NCBI GenBank assembly: GCA_015350385.1
Contig: WNKI01000001.1
Location: forward strand, 3,557,328 to 3,621,327
Length of the DNA: 64,000 nt
Reading direction: 5' to 3'
From: Aculops lycopersici
Taxonomy: Eukaryota; Arthropoda; Arachnida; Trombidiformes; Eriophyidae
In this document: positions 44,201 to 54,400 of the stretch, piece after piece
How positions within the stretch are numbered: the first letter of the stretch is position 1
Layout of the letters: each line of letters opens with the position of its first letter
The notes under the pieces: generated by a model
Database searches by the model: none
The model's input: only the letters and a program-made list of their open reading frames with translations
Told to the model about the DNA's origin: nothing
Position numbers and translations under genes: made by a program

Positions 44201-46235
44201 ATCCTCCACTTTCCTTGCAACCTTCTCGCTGTTCAAAACTTCAACCTCAACTAGAGCAGCGCAACAACAAAACGATACAGAGCAAGAGGGAGATCAATGT
44301 CAAGTTGGCGAATCAAAGTTGACAGGATACTTGACAATCTCACTGATCATCTATGCAATACGCTACTATGTTTTGGCTGAGCTGAATCCAATGACAAAAT
44401 TCAAGTGGCTGGTTGTGTCTCTATTTCAGGTTGCTGAAATACTCAATTTTCCACTTACCTGGTTTGCTTTGTGCTCTCGTGGCCACGAGCTTCTAATGGC
44501 CCTTCCGGCTTACATTAGGTTTCGCAATTCAAATCAATCAAATTTACCTGCAAGAGAATCGCAAGCTTTGGATGCTCATCTAATTGTTCAGTCAACTTTA
44601 GGTGTGATCTACTTTGTTATCGGTCGCTTCTTAGCTCTATTCTCCCACTCACTACACGCAAGTCTCTATTTGCACAGCGAAAATGTCGACTGGTTCATCG
44701 CAAACTATTACCGAAACCGCAACATTCCAAATAGAACCGGAAGCCACTTACCTGAGGCTCATCGTGGAGCACTTAATTCAACCAACTTCAATGGCGGCAA
44801 TGTAGCAGCAACAACAGTCACAAGCGCAACCAGCAGCGGCGACTCTCTTTTCTCACCTTTACCTGACGAGCGGCAAACTTACCTGCACGCATCGCGTTTG
44901 TTCATCAAATACAACTCGCTATTATGCTTCCTATTGGGCTCCTCTCTCTTGATGGTCTTGCTGTTTCGCAAATATAAATTGTGGTTAAAACATAGAAGAA
45001 GAATTGAGGTGGAGAAGCAGCTCGAGAGACAGAGGCGATTGAGTGATGCGAGCGAGCAGCAAAGGCGTGGTTCAAATCTAAACAATATTGACGAGAGGCT
45101 TAGTTCGGATTTAAAGCGAATCCATGGATCGAGTAGCTCGCTACAAGTTGGATCTAGGTTGAGCTCAAACACTCGCATGATTTACCCAAGACCTAGCGGA
45201 TCCTCTTCGTTGAGTTCCTCGCTTGCAATGAATAGTCGCGACAATCTACTGACAAGTAATAGGAGCCATCAACCGACAAAAACGCCGAGAGCAAAGATCC
45301 TATTCAAATATGATTTGGCTCATAGGAAACAACAAGCAAATAGTTCTAGTGACGAGGGAGACGACGAAAGGGAATCGAGGAGAAGCGGGGAGTCGCCGTT
45401 AAATTTTGCTAATAAGTTCAAACCTAAATCTAAAGTTGCCACTGTACCTGAATTAGCCGAAGAGGAAGAGTTGGACAATATTAGTCTCGACATTCCGCCG
45501 CCGCCGTCGCCCACCTTCGAATCTCAACCTGATAGTGCGAGAGTAACAATGCTGCCAGCTCAGGAGGAGGAGGAGGAGGAGGAAGATAAGGTTATTAGGG
45601 AACCTCGAGCTTATTCCAAGTTTCAAGACGAAGCAAGCCAACAGCCGAAAGAGTATGTAGTGAGAGATTTCCCATTCGAGGGGCCAGGCCAAACGGTGGA
45701 GCGAGTGGTTAAGCATAGGAACAAGAGGGTGAGGATTTTCGAGGATCGCGAGGAGTGGCCGGCTGCGAGTGGGAATGTGGAACAAGAGGATGATGGGCTA
45801 CCTATGGCAAATGATAGATTTGATGGCCAAATTAGTGGCAGTGGGCCGGCGGGTAACACCACAAATACAAAGCCTAGAAACATAAGTTTTGCGCCCACAA
45901 CCACTCTCATAAGCGATGCTCGTGACGGAACCACCTACTCGAGACCCATCCAGTCAGCAAGCGGACGCCGATTGACGAATCGACGATTTGCCAACAGTAG
46001 TCGTGGTGGTGGTAACTTGGTGCCGCCGCCGCCCAAACAGGCAAGTCCAGAGCCATCAATTGAATCCGACGGAGGTGGCGACCACCAGGAGCACGAGAAT
46101 CAAATCGACGAGCTAGATGAGAGCTACAGGAATAAAAGTGACGATAACTCCGAATCGAACGAGGAGCTCGACTCAATTGAGCAGCAACACCAACGACAAA
46201 GTTCACGGCGCCGAGTGAACCAAACGGAATTCTAA
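41298..46235 (+). CDS. MFSD6-like major facilitator superfamily membrane protein, very large
   Basis: A 1,645-residue single-exon protein with about 12 predicted membrane segments. Three lie at about 55-175, then a loop of about 460 residues rich in Gln, Ser and Cys, then about nine between 638 and 1230, and a disordered tail of about 420 residues with acidic and basic runs. The C-terminal half fits the MFSD6 (MFS_1_like) pattern: LFALASLFMGLQFNLSQF, ISLIIYAIRYYVLAELNP, a helix with Q-x-x-E-x-x-x-F-P-L-x-W-x-A-x-C, and TLGVIYFVIGRFLALFSHSL. Both loop and tail are far longer than in known MFSD6 proteins. Substrate is unknown. Alternatives are other poorly known multi-pass families such as tincar. 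Single-exon coding of this length is notable. Confidence 0.6.
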   Translation: MEAIDRNQDQQPQTKQQRQPVKKRQDLHKMRSFKMTQHQSQQMMTSNHSKRRSRQITICVFCFISAICCLNPFTSIHLTQRIGLLLFESDLLQLRSSFICLIICSLLLVSVNLVFMFLFRKSQSRFNSARTNSKDFRRLRSSLLSKLLGLAAIISAVSYLSLVLVVPHIKQIQRMPTASFDCNANLITIENCQQQFTTYSSDQSTVMIVDAVKELLFGDLNGNNERLIEKFNCLKYNTRTLDSLEVPTRFLLHNCGLVCKPHRQQVHQFSDDLNVDQSSSSSGNYPKVIPEDDARISGSSNEQLRPPYSTEDGLNRVESLQQQQQQQQHYNQQQQAASQVSMRVCFSGEFSGGSNYKQFCITNLANRPTISRQESELTVGQLNAMLRSMTPNEKNGDAISDADNREMNADHQQASDIKLASYSNDNQATQYVNPVVQFESHFKNWPHLPSSTIFNSGDHLGHDDIDNEIPVTRKRNHFSNSQENYCKFRPIPPFIVNNKPFSDIQCSVEQEYTITTGPSIDSTPSARRSGRSDRIFLKKSTMELGTNENMARERCNIQCKVNILYQVHLSNHRHQQQQQQQQKKNKSKNEKQSRGDEGENNEEATNYYLPLKPCIIVSGDGDKTKTSSYYLTIRATGDTSLILTFVLLDLIFLLETIDTNQFQFESRKLRLVGLLLIVTLLPLFVALAFDLTTDLSPNSNTMNKGRRDGYLVTLVNDKIIPTISDLIQKLIQSDSSKRVSSLSNPNHIQSRQHLESSNKTSSFYGDPEFTHASNDNIYSNSKLPQTYQLDNFMLPFFLYAIFMFALAISSFTLPQTPLINPLVRISSIEELGMLGGSHSSEKNQDKKSFTGSTNLSLEPPETFRDQYKEDDSNLSVTKRDIDKSNINPFGRRSPKRQERKVVLFALASLFMGLQFNLSQFVQLQMFIEAFGNPGIPIGQDYAASKFLAQTHSLAILLILFVVLIFLDESSTFLATFSLFKTSTSTRAAQQQNDTEQEGDQCQVGESKLTGYLTISLIIYAIRYYVLAELNPMTKFKWLVVSLFQVAEILNFPLTWFALCSRGHELLMALPAYIRFRNSNQSNLPARESQALDAHLIVQSTLGVIYFVIGRFLALFSHSLHASLYLHSENVDWFIANYYRNRNIPNRTGSHLPEAHRGALNSTNFNGGNVAATTVTSATSSGDSLFSPLPDERQTYLHASRLFIKYNSLLCFLLGSSLLMVLLFRKYKLWLKHRRRIEVEKQLERQRRLSDASEQQRRGSNLNNIDERLSSDLKRIHGSSSSLQVGSRLSSNTRMIYPRPSGSSSLSSSLAMNSRDNLLTSNRSHQPTKTPRAKILFKYDLAHRKQQANSSSDEGDDERESRRSGESPLNFANKFKPKSKVATVPELAEEEELDNISLDIPPPPSPTFESQPDSARVTMLPAQEEEEEEEDKVIREPRAYSKFQDEASQQPKEYVVRDFPFEGPGQTVERVVKHRNKRVRIFEDREEWPAASGNVEQEDDGLPMANDRFDGQISGSGPAGNTTNTKPRNISFAPTTTLISDARDGTTYSRPIQSASGRRLTNRRFANSSRGGGNLVPPPPKQASPEPSIESDGGGDHQEHENQIDELDESYRNKSDDNSESNEELDSIEQQHQRQSSRRRVNQTEF

Positions 46236-46265
46236 ATGATCTCATGGTGATGCAACAATGGCACC

Positions 46266-46271
46266 AATAAA
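46266..46271 (+). terminator. Poly(A) signal of the MFSD6-like gene
   Basis: AATAAA lies about 30 bases after the stop, giving a short 3' UTR before the bHLH gene. Confidence 0.55.
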
Positions 46272-46507
46272 TATGTCGACGACGTCGTCGGTGACAAGTA
46301 ACCGCTAACTGGTGTTTGGAGCAACTCTAATTGGAGTTGCCAATGACAACCGGAAGCTTGCGAGTGTTGAGTTTGCGCAGTTTAATTGATTCGTGTGACC
46401 AAGTATTTGTCCTTGCATCTTTACATGCACTTCCGGCCATTAGTTTGCCATCAGTCAGCGGCGAAGTTGTGGTCATTGGTGAAATATTTCGATAACTAAC
46501 TTCAAAA

Positions 46508-47194
46508 ATGAAATCAATTGATGAGCAAATAGAGGTTGCTAGTTCGCAGTCTAGCTTAATAACTTTAGCTGAACCCAAGACCATCCATCGGCGAGTCTTG
46601 GCAAATATGAGAGAGCGAAGACGAATGGTGTTGATAAATCGAGGTTTTGAGATCCTAAGAGATCGCTTGCCACTCAACGAGTTATTAGGTAGATCGGGAA
46701 TGAGCTTCTGCGTGTCCAATGATAACATATATGGTGATAGAAGGCGAGGCACTAAAAGAGAGCGGAAGTGTCGATTAACGAAAGTTGATATCTTGAAATT
46801 GTCTATCCATTATATTGGCCACCTAAGTGAACTATTGAGAGAATCAAATGAGGGGGAGAGTAATATTAACAGGATATCCAAATTGGAATCAAGTAAAATA
46901 AGTAAAAGTAGACATAAGCGAAGTGGACAGACTGTAGTTGGTGGGCTCAAGCGAATCAAGCCGTCGAAGGTAAATGCTAAAAACGAGAGTAGAGTTGTTA
47001 GATCTATTGAAGAAGTAAATGACATTGGATTACAGGAGAAAGAGGTGACAATTCAAGGGAAGGTAATGAAGTTTGATGATAAAGAGGAGTCAAGAATGGT
47101 AGTAAAAAATTATAGACTTTCGTGGTTCAAATCGAAGTCTGAATCTGAACTCGATCACCTGCCGAGCAAACTTTGGATACCAGAGTGTGGTTAG
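46508..47194 (+). CDS. Basic helix-loop-helix transcription factor
   Basis: A 228-residue frame from ATG 46508 (AAAATG context). The basic region and helix 1 read RRVLANMRERRRMVLINRGF (about 28-47), and helix 2 reads LTKVDILKLSIHYIGHLSEL. These fit the class A tissue-specific bHLH group (Twist, Ptf1a/Fer, FIGLA-like). The loop is unusually long as an uninterrupted frame. A GT..AG segment at 46689-46760 is 72 bases long and in frame; removing it gives a normal loop, so it is probably an intron and the protein would then have 204 residues. The basic, Ser/Lys-rich tail shows no other domain. Targets are unknown; it should bind E-box DNA as a heterodimer. Confidence 0.78.
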   Translation: MKSIDEQIEVASSQSSLITLAEPKTIHRRVLANMRERRRMVLINRGFEILRDRLPLNELLGRSGMSFCVSNDNIYGDRRRGTKRERKCRLTKVDILKLSIHYIGHLSELLRESNEGESNINRISKLESSKISKSRHKRSGQTVVGGLKRIKPSKVNAKNESRVVRSIEEVNDIGLQEKEVTIQGKVMKFDDKEESRMVVKNYRLSWFKSKSESELDHLPSKLWIPECG

Positions 47195-47438
47195 TTCGAA
47201 AGGATTTGCGCTGCCTCCAGACGATTGCTGAAATAGCGCCGCTGTGTTTACGGTATGAAAGCAACAGAAAGCACGTTTTTCCCTCGTTTTTCTTCTCTTC
47301 GCGTGCTCTCGGCCTTCAGTTGGAGTTTCTCAATCAGCGCGTTTCCAGAACCTCCTAACAGGTAGATATTTTGACATATGCATTAATTAAATCTAAAAAC
47401 TCAATTCAAATCCTATCAACAAACCAAAAATTATCAAA

Positions 47439-48899
47439 ATGTCCGACTCTGAGACTGAAGAGATTATTGCAGAAATAAAGAAGGGAAAGGAGCAATCAGA
47501 GAGTCAACTAGAGGACCAAGAGAAAAATGAGGAACCCAAAACATTCCAAGAGCTTGGAGTTGGCGAGAGACTTTGTGAGGTTTGCAAGTCTTTGAATTGG
47601 AATGAGCCAACTAAGATTCAACGTGAAGCTATACCAGTTGCCCTAAAGGGTAAAGATATTATCGGTTTGGCTGAAACTGGATCTGGAAAAACAGCTGCCT
47701 TTATATTGCCCATTCTACATTCGCTATTGGAAAATCCTCGCAGGATATTTGCCCTCATATTGACACCAACTCGTGAGTTGGCCATCCAAATCCAGGAGCA
47801 AGTTGCCGCCTTGGGTTCTGGCTTTCAAATTAAGAGTGCAGTTTTGGTTGGTGGCATGGATATGATGACACAAACTGTCGCTCTAGCCAAAAAGCCTCAC
47901 ATTATTATTGCAACTCCTGGTAGACTTGTTGATCACTTGGAAAAGACGAAAGGATTCAACTTGAGTGCCCTAAAGTACTTGGTACTCGATGAAGCCGATA
48001 GGATATTGAATATGGATTTTGAGAAGGAAATTGATAAAGTTTTGGAGCAAGTTCCGCGTGATAGGCGGACGTTTTTATTCTCTGCCACAATGACAAAGAA
48101 GGTAGCCAAATTACAGAGAGCCTCCCTCAAGGATCCAGTTAGGATTGAAGTTTCAACTAAATTCCAAACCGTAGACCATCTCAAGCAGCACTATCTATTT
48201 ATACCAGCCAAATATAAGGATGTCTATCTGGTACACATTCTCAACGAGCTACAGGGCAACTCATTTATAATCTTCTGCAACACTTGTCCAGGAACCCAGA
48301 AGATGGCACTAATGTTACGAAATTTAGGATTTTCAGCAATACCACTTAATGGCAAAATGACTCAAGTGAAGCGTTTGGCTGCACTAAACAAATTTAAAGT
48401 GAAATCTAGCTCAGTTCTCATCGCCACCGACGTCGCCAGTCGAGGTTTAGATATTCCCCATGTGGATGTTGTAATTAACTTCGACTTACCCCAGCACAGC
48501 AAAGACTATATCCATCGAGTTGGTCGAACGGCTCGAGCTGGACGTTATGGAAAATCAATCACCTTCGTCAGTCAGTACGATGTTGAGATGTATCAAAAGA
48601 TTGAGCATTTGATTGGCAAAAAGCTTCCCCTATATGAGACCGTAGAGCAAGAGGTTATGATTCTATTGGAGCGAGTGATGGAGGCCGAGCGGTTGGCTAG
48701 AATCGAGCAGCATGAATTGGAGGACAAGCAGAGGAAGCGAAAGCGGGATGATAGTGACGACGACGATGACGACGAAAATGGCGACAAGGCTGATGGAAAG
48801 TCGGTTAGGAAGTTCAAGAAGAAGTTTGTGAAGAAGGAGAAGAAGGTGAAGAAATTCTTTAGCAAGAAGCCAAAGCAATTTAACAAGAAGAGTAGGTAG
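47439..48899 (+). CDS. DDX47: DEAD-box RNA helicase DDX47 / Rrp3
   Basis: A 486-residue single-exon RNA helicase. The Q motif (FQELGVGERLCEVCKSLNW..PTKIQ) is at about 31-60, motif I AETGSGKT at 78-85, PTRELAIQI as motif Ia, TPGRLVDHL as motif Ib, DEAD at about 184, SAT at about 215, ATDVASRGLDIP as motif V and HRVGRTARAG as motif VI (about 359). The C-terminus is Lys-rich with an acidic run, a nucleolar type of tail. Length and motif spellings match DDX47 (yeast Rrp3), which works in early 18S rRNA processing in the nucleolus. The start is in a good context (CAAAATGTC). Confidence 0.93.
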   Translation: MSDSETEEIIAEIKKGKEQSESQLEDQEKNEEPKTFQELGVGERLCEVCKSLNWNEPTKIQREAIPVALKGKDIIGLAETGSGKTAAFILPILHSLLENPRRIFALILTPTRELAIQIQEQVAALGSGFQIKSAVLVGGMDMMTQTVALAKKPHIIIATPGRLVDHLEKTKGFNLSALKYLVLDEADRILNMDFEKEIDKVLEQVPRDRRTFLFSATMTKKVAKLQRASLKDPVRIEVSTKFQTVDHLKQHYLFIPAKYKDVYLVHILNELQGNSFIIFCNTCPGTQKMALMLRNLGFSAIPLNGKMTQVKRLAALNKFKVKSSSVLIATDVASRGLDIPHVDVVINFDLPQHSKDYIHRVGRTARAGRYGKSITFVSQYDVEMYQKIEHLIGKKLPLYETVEQEVMILLERVMEAERLARIEQHELEDKQRKRKRDDSDDDDDDENGDKADGKSVRKFKKKFVKKEKKVKKFFSKKPKQFNKKSR

Positions 48900-51480
48900 T
48901 ATTAGTGGATTATAGCTAGCCGAAGTTGTAGTCTAGCTAGCTCGCTAAATTATTATGACCAATAAATTATATTCATTATCTACGGACTTTTTTCGGATCC
49001 TCAGAAGGCAATAGCAGCGTTTACAAATAAAAGTAGCGTCATCTATTTTGAATGTACGAAAAGAGGAAGAAGAAGAAGAAGAAGAAGCGTTAAATTTGTC
49101 AACTTTTCCATGATTCTCATCGAGCGACTGCTCGTTGCATTCAACCCCTTAGCTCACCGACTGGTTTTGGCGAGCGCAGGTATTTTTGAAGACAACTCAA
49201 ATGTATAATGCGTCTTCGTTCCATTAGACTCGACAGAATGTTTGTGTTTTGATCTTGAAATAGTTGTCATTGTTGCGTCGCCTTTGGTCTTCTTTAGTTT
49301 CGGTGGCCAGCGTGGTCGTTGTTGTCACCTGAACGCATGTTGAGTGACAAAGAGAGACGGACGTTGCATTCTATCCAGAGACTGGGAATTGTTGCCAAGA
49401 AATTTGCCTGCCGACTCTCCGCCTGAATAAGCGGCTCCAAGTGGCTTGATGATAGCACGCAGCTGCTTCCATTGCGACTGCTACCAATGTCGCCTCTAAA
49501 ACTAGCAAAAAGTTGGATGGGCGAGCCTCAAGTTGATCATGCAAAGCGAGAGGTAGAGAGAGAGAGACAAAGCAAAGTCTCCCCCTTTTATACCTGAGCG
49601 TGCGCCAACAAATCAGCACCAAAGTTGAACCCTAATGGCAAAATAAGCAGCAACGAGCTTGTTGAGCTCTTCGTTGCTTTCAATTGAACTCGACTAACAG
49701 TAGCAAGAGAAAGAGAATGAGTTTGCCGCCCGTTAGCTAGCCATCAAAATAAACGTTGCTTCCTCGACGCCCGATGTGATGTAACCGAGCAACTTTTCCT
49801 CTGGCAGAAGAAGTTACAAGTCTCACACTAACTTGACGCACCGACTCTCGACATATCCGATGATCCAGATAGACGAGTGAAAATTTACAGTCAGTCGGCT
49901 AGTCGCTCTGTAGGTGAGTGGAGCGAATGGTAGTGGTAAACGTTGAATGCTATATAACATTGTGCAAGTCTTGCTCCCACTTCCACCACTGAGCAATTCA
50001 GCCTCTACCGCCAATGCGTTATGTGTCATGCGTATAGCGACGAGTCTCTCTCTCTCTCTCTCCTGGTCCTTCTTGTTGGAAAACCCATTAACCCCAAGTT
50101 AGTTTTGTGAAGCCGACAACAAGCAGGCGAGTCTGTGGGTCACACATCGAGCCGGCCGATCGGCGTGAGGCGACACTCGACTTTTTCAATCCCTTCCGTG
50201 TCCACTGATCTCGCTGTCGCTTTTCGTGGTTTCGTATCGTCTCTGCTCTTCTCTCGTTTTGTTCTTTCCAATGTGTCACCCAGAGTCGGCTTTTTCATCA
50301 ATAGAAGATAATTTAGAAAAGAAATAGAAAGAGCAACTCGTTCAATTTAATTCTTTCAATCGCGCCAATCTCCTCCGTTTGCCTAGCTAGCCGATCAACA
50401 TGTCAAGCTTGGGGAAACAACTAGCTTGCCGGCGAAAACATATCAGCTGCGCTGCTGCAAATCGAACGGCAAAGATTGGGGCATGCAAAAGACGCGCGTG
50501 AATCGCGCTTTCGAGTTGCGATTGAATTTGACTTTGGTAGTTCTTAGTTAGTTTCGAATTAGAAGCTCAAAGCGTAAAAAACATGGAATCGCCAGCTCCA
50601 CTCTAAAGCCATAGAGTTTGGATGACGCGAGAAATACGCACGCTTCGCAATGGTAAATGGGCCAAGCTATTTAGTCCCTCGCTCGCTCATTCGCCGCGAG
50701 AACTCACCTACAGATGTAAACAAACTTGACTGAGGCTGAGGAGGGGGTCGGCAGTGGTTCGTTTGGCTTGCTTTCGAATGGAAATTTGCAAACTGCCCCC
50801 CCCCCACCACGAACTAGATGACTCAGTTGATACACATCTTTAGTGCCCATAGGACGAGGAGTGTTCTTCTCGGCGTTGGACAAGTGAGCAACTGTGAGGA
50901 CCTGCCATCCTTTTATGGCATACTCCATAGGCATCGCAGCGAGAAGTCGATGGAGTTGCAAATGGGCGACGAAATTCTCAGCGCGTCGTGGCGGCTACAG
51001 AAGCAGCGGCGGCGGTCACTGTTGTTGCATGGGCTGCGCATAGCGACTTCGCAGCTCTGTGAATAGTGCAAATAGCTAACGGAATGATCTTACTATCTGC
51101 TACCTATCTATCGTGTGTAAGTGAAACAAGGAACAAATGCGAGTGCATTCCACGCAGGCGTAGCAGAGTGAGTCAGAGCTGAAGCCGCGAGATACTCGCG
51201 TAACGCTAGCTTCCGCCTGGGTTTTTAGAGGCAGGCAAGCAGGAGCGAAAGGCAGGGAAGTCGCTAGGTGCTAGTCGCTAGATGCGCCTTTGTTCTTCAT
51301 TTTGAATCTTCATCTGAAATACAAGACAAAAACAGCAGCAACAATAAGTTTGACGCTCAAAATTTTAGCCGCAAGACTATAGTCTGCTATTTGAATTTTG
51401 AAATAGAAAGAGAGAAAGAGTGAGATAGAGAGTGAGAGTAAATAGAGACGCAGGAACAAAATTATCAACAGGTGGTGACA
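48900..51480. other. Region between DDX47 and the muscle giant
   Basis: About 2.6 kb with a (GAA)n run at 49066-49088, a (TC)n run at 50045-50064 and a poly-C run near 50797-50807. No supported coding sequence. It probably contains the promoter and leader of the giant muscle gene. Confidence 0.5.
48961..48966 (+). terminator. Poly(A) signal of DDX47
   Basis: AATAAA lies about 60 bases after the DDX47 stop. Confidence 0.55.
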
Positions 51481-54400
51481 ATGAGCGGCGAGCGACCATC
51501 GCAGCAGCGCGGCGGCCTCAAGCTCAAGGTCGAAGTGAGCGAGTCAACGGGTCAGTCGTTTGCAGGTAACACGAGGGGAGTTGGTAATTCACCATCATCA
51601 TCAACAATGATGACATCGTCTAATTTTGCCAATCAACAACAACAAACAGGTGCCACCTCTACAACGACCACCTCAATTATAATGACCAGCTCAAGTCAAG
51701 ATGCAATTGCCGGCACAAGTGGCGAATACCTTCAGCAGCAGCAGCAGCAGCAACAACAACAACAAGCAATCATGTCGCAAGAAGAAAGAGTTGCCATGAC
51801 CTCAAGTCCTGTGATGATTCACGAGCCTTCGTCGCCCGGCGACCGAATGTTCGAGTCGCGTATGGTATTTGGCGACCTGTCGCATCGCGATAATCGCCAA
51901 TCACTCGATAGGCACGGAGCTGATAGCGAAACGGAGAATAGTTTAAGCATGAGGTAAGTTTCCACAACCAACTGTTGCTCTTTCTAGCTTCATCAAGAAT
52001 TTTTTTATTTTGAGCAAACTAACACCTTGTCTCTCTTCCGCTAGTTTGCGCACAAGATCACTGAGCCGAAGTCCAACTTCGGAGCGAGAAGTCTTATACA
52101 AGTATCCCAAGTTTGTTGTTCCCTTTGTTGACAATTTAACAGTGAGACGAAAGGCGAGAGTTGAGCTAAAGTCGCGCATTGAACCTCGTCGAGATTCTAA
52201 CATGGTGATTGAGTGGTTTAAGGATGAGCAACCGATAAAGATGAGCAGTCGAATGACCACTTACTTTAATCACGGTTATGCTGCGCTCATAATTCATGGA
52301 TTTGATTTTGCTGACAATGGCCGGTACTGTTGCGTGGCAACCAATTGTTTTGGAACCGATCGAGTGGAGGCAAATATCAGATTGGACAAGAGATACGAGG
52401 ATCTAGCAAATGAGCAGTCGATGAGAGAGGAGAAGATTAAAAAGTTGCTGGCGCTGAAGGAGAGGATGAGACAAGCGGACAAGATGAGCGAAGTGAGAAA
52501 GTTGGACTATGCGGCAAGAATGAAGTTGCAAGAGGAGCAAGAGGTGGAAGCTAGAAGGCAAATTGAGTTGGCTTTGAAGGAAGCCATCAAGAAGGAGACT
52601 GCTCAAACTAGGGAAGCGGAGCGAAGAGCTAGAGCTGAGGCCGAGGCCGCAGATGAGGCGGCAAGACAGTTGGCTTTAGCTAAACAGCGAGCGGCGGCCA
52701 AGGCCTCAGCTCTAACCGCAACAGGTGGCACGCATCATTATGCGACTGCTATAGGAAGCGGAAGTGGAAGCGATTCTCATCTAGCAACAAGTGGTCGTCC
52801 GTTTCACGAGCAAGAGGATTCAGTTTATATGAGGCGCGAGAAAACAATCTATGAGACTGTGAAAGAATTTGCCGATGGTCAGGCAGAGGAAATCGATGGA
52901 AGAGGCAATCGAAGCAGTCGTCGGTTGTCCTCGTTGGAGAGACAAATGGAGGAAAATTTGAATAAACAACAGATGATCCAAAAGAGAGCTCAGGTAATGA
53001 GTTCAGTTAAATCTGGATTGAAGCAACAGGATTTGGATGAGCTCAAGCGCATTAAGTTGCTCTACTCTCAGAGTTTGATGGGTTCCGATCAGCTGGCGCC
53101 GCATTACATTTGGCGTCCCTATCGGATTCTCGAAGATTCAATCATATACAAGCGCGAGCGCGAGATAATCGAAACCATTCAAGAGTTCGAGGACGAAGTA
53201 AGAGCGTCGGCTGGGGCTGTTGATTCTGCAGCCACATCGGCGGAGGCAGCAGTAGCAACAAGTGGTGGTCGCCACCTTGCAGCTCGCGGAGTAATTGTTA
53301 CGAGAGCGCTGGCAACTGGTGGCCACGAAGGAGAATTGGACAGGGATCATTATGTGGATCGATTCGCTCAAGCGGCTAGAATTGGATTGTCCAACGAGCA
53401 AATGATGCAATTATCCAACGCAAACCAGGTGATGAGCCAAGCACAAGCAATAATATCTCAAAGACTACAAGCCAAACGGGAGCAACAGCAACAATCTCAA
53501 CACCAGCAACTTCAGAGATCCACACTCTCGAGAGCAAGTGAGGAGCACCAATTGCAACAATTACAGCAAATTCAAGAACAAATGACACAACAACAGCAAC
53601 AGATGCAACAATCAGGCGCCTTAAGCGCGCATTCTAATTACATTTGGGTCCCGTATCAGGTGAAGGAGGATTCAATTATATATAAGCGCGAATTGGAGGT
53701 GATCGAAACAGTCACTGAGTTTGAGGACTCGACAGCCGAACCCGAGTTGGACAGTGAGCAAGTTGGCGAGAGAAGGAGACTTGTTGTGCCTGAATCAATG
53801 ATTAGATTGGCGACAAGCAAACCAGAGGACGAAAAATTAACCGTTAACCAGACTTTGGCGCGCCGATTGCGCGGCGGCCAAACAGAATCTTCCATCTCAC
53901 CTGTTGCTCAGTCGTTGTCGTCATCATTGATTGATGATGCAAAGAGCGCAGGTAAAATTCAGGAATCTTCGCGAGTAAAATCACAACAACAACAACAAAG
54001 GGTTGTCACTAAGCCACTAGACCAGACCACGACCACCACCGACGACGAGGAGTCGCTCTCGCTAACCTCGCGCTTGGCACGCCTTAAGGTGACACCCGAT
54101 CGGTTTGCGCGCATCAGGTGGCCGTCGCCCCAATTCGAGGATTCAGATTCGGCCATCTTGAACAAGTACCCGAGATTTGTGGTCAAGTTACACGACAACA
54201 CAAGTATAAGGAGAAAGGCGAGGGTTGAGTTGAAGGCTAGATTGGAGCCGAGAAACGATGACTCAATGCAAATTGAGTGGTTCAAAGATGACGTTTCAAT
54301 TCAATTGGACCATAGAATGCGAACCTATTTCAACTACGGCTACGCTGTTCTAATAATTTCCGGTTTTGAGGAGAGAGACAATGGGCGCTACTCCTGTGTG

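Noticed and set aside
50818..51066. Frame containing MELQMGDEILSASWR, faintly PDZ-like
   Set aside because: Only a few residues resemble a PDZ strand; the rest of the fold is absent.
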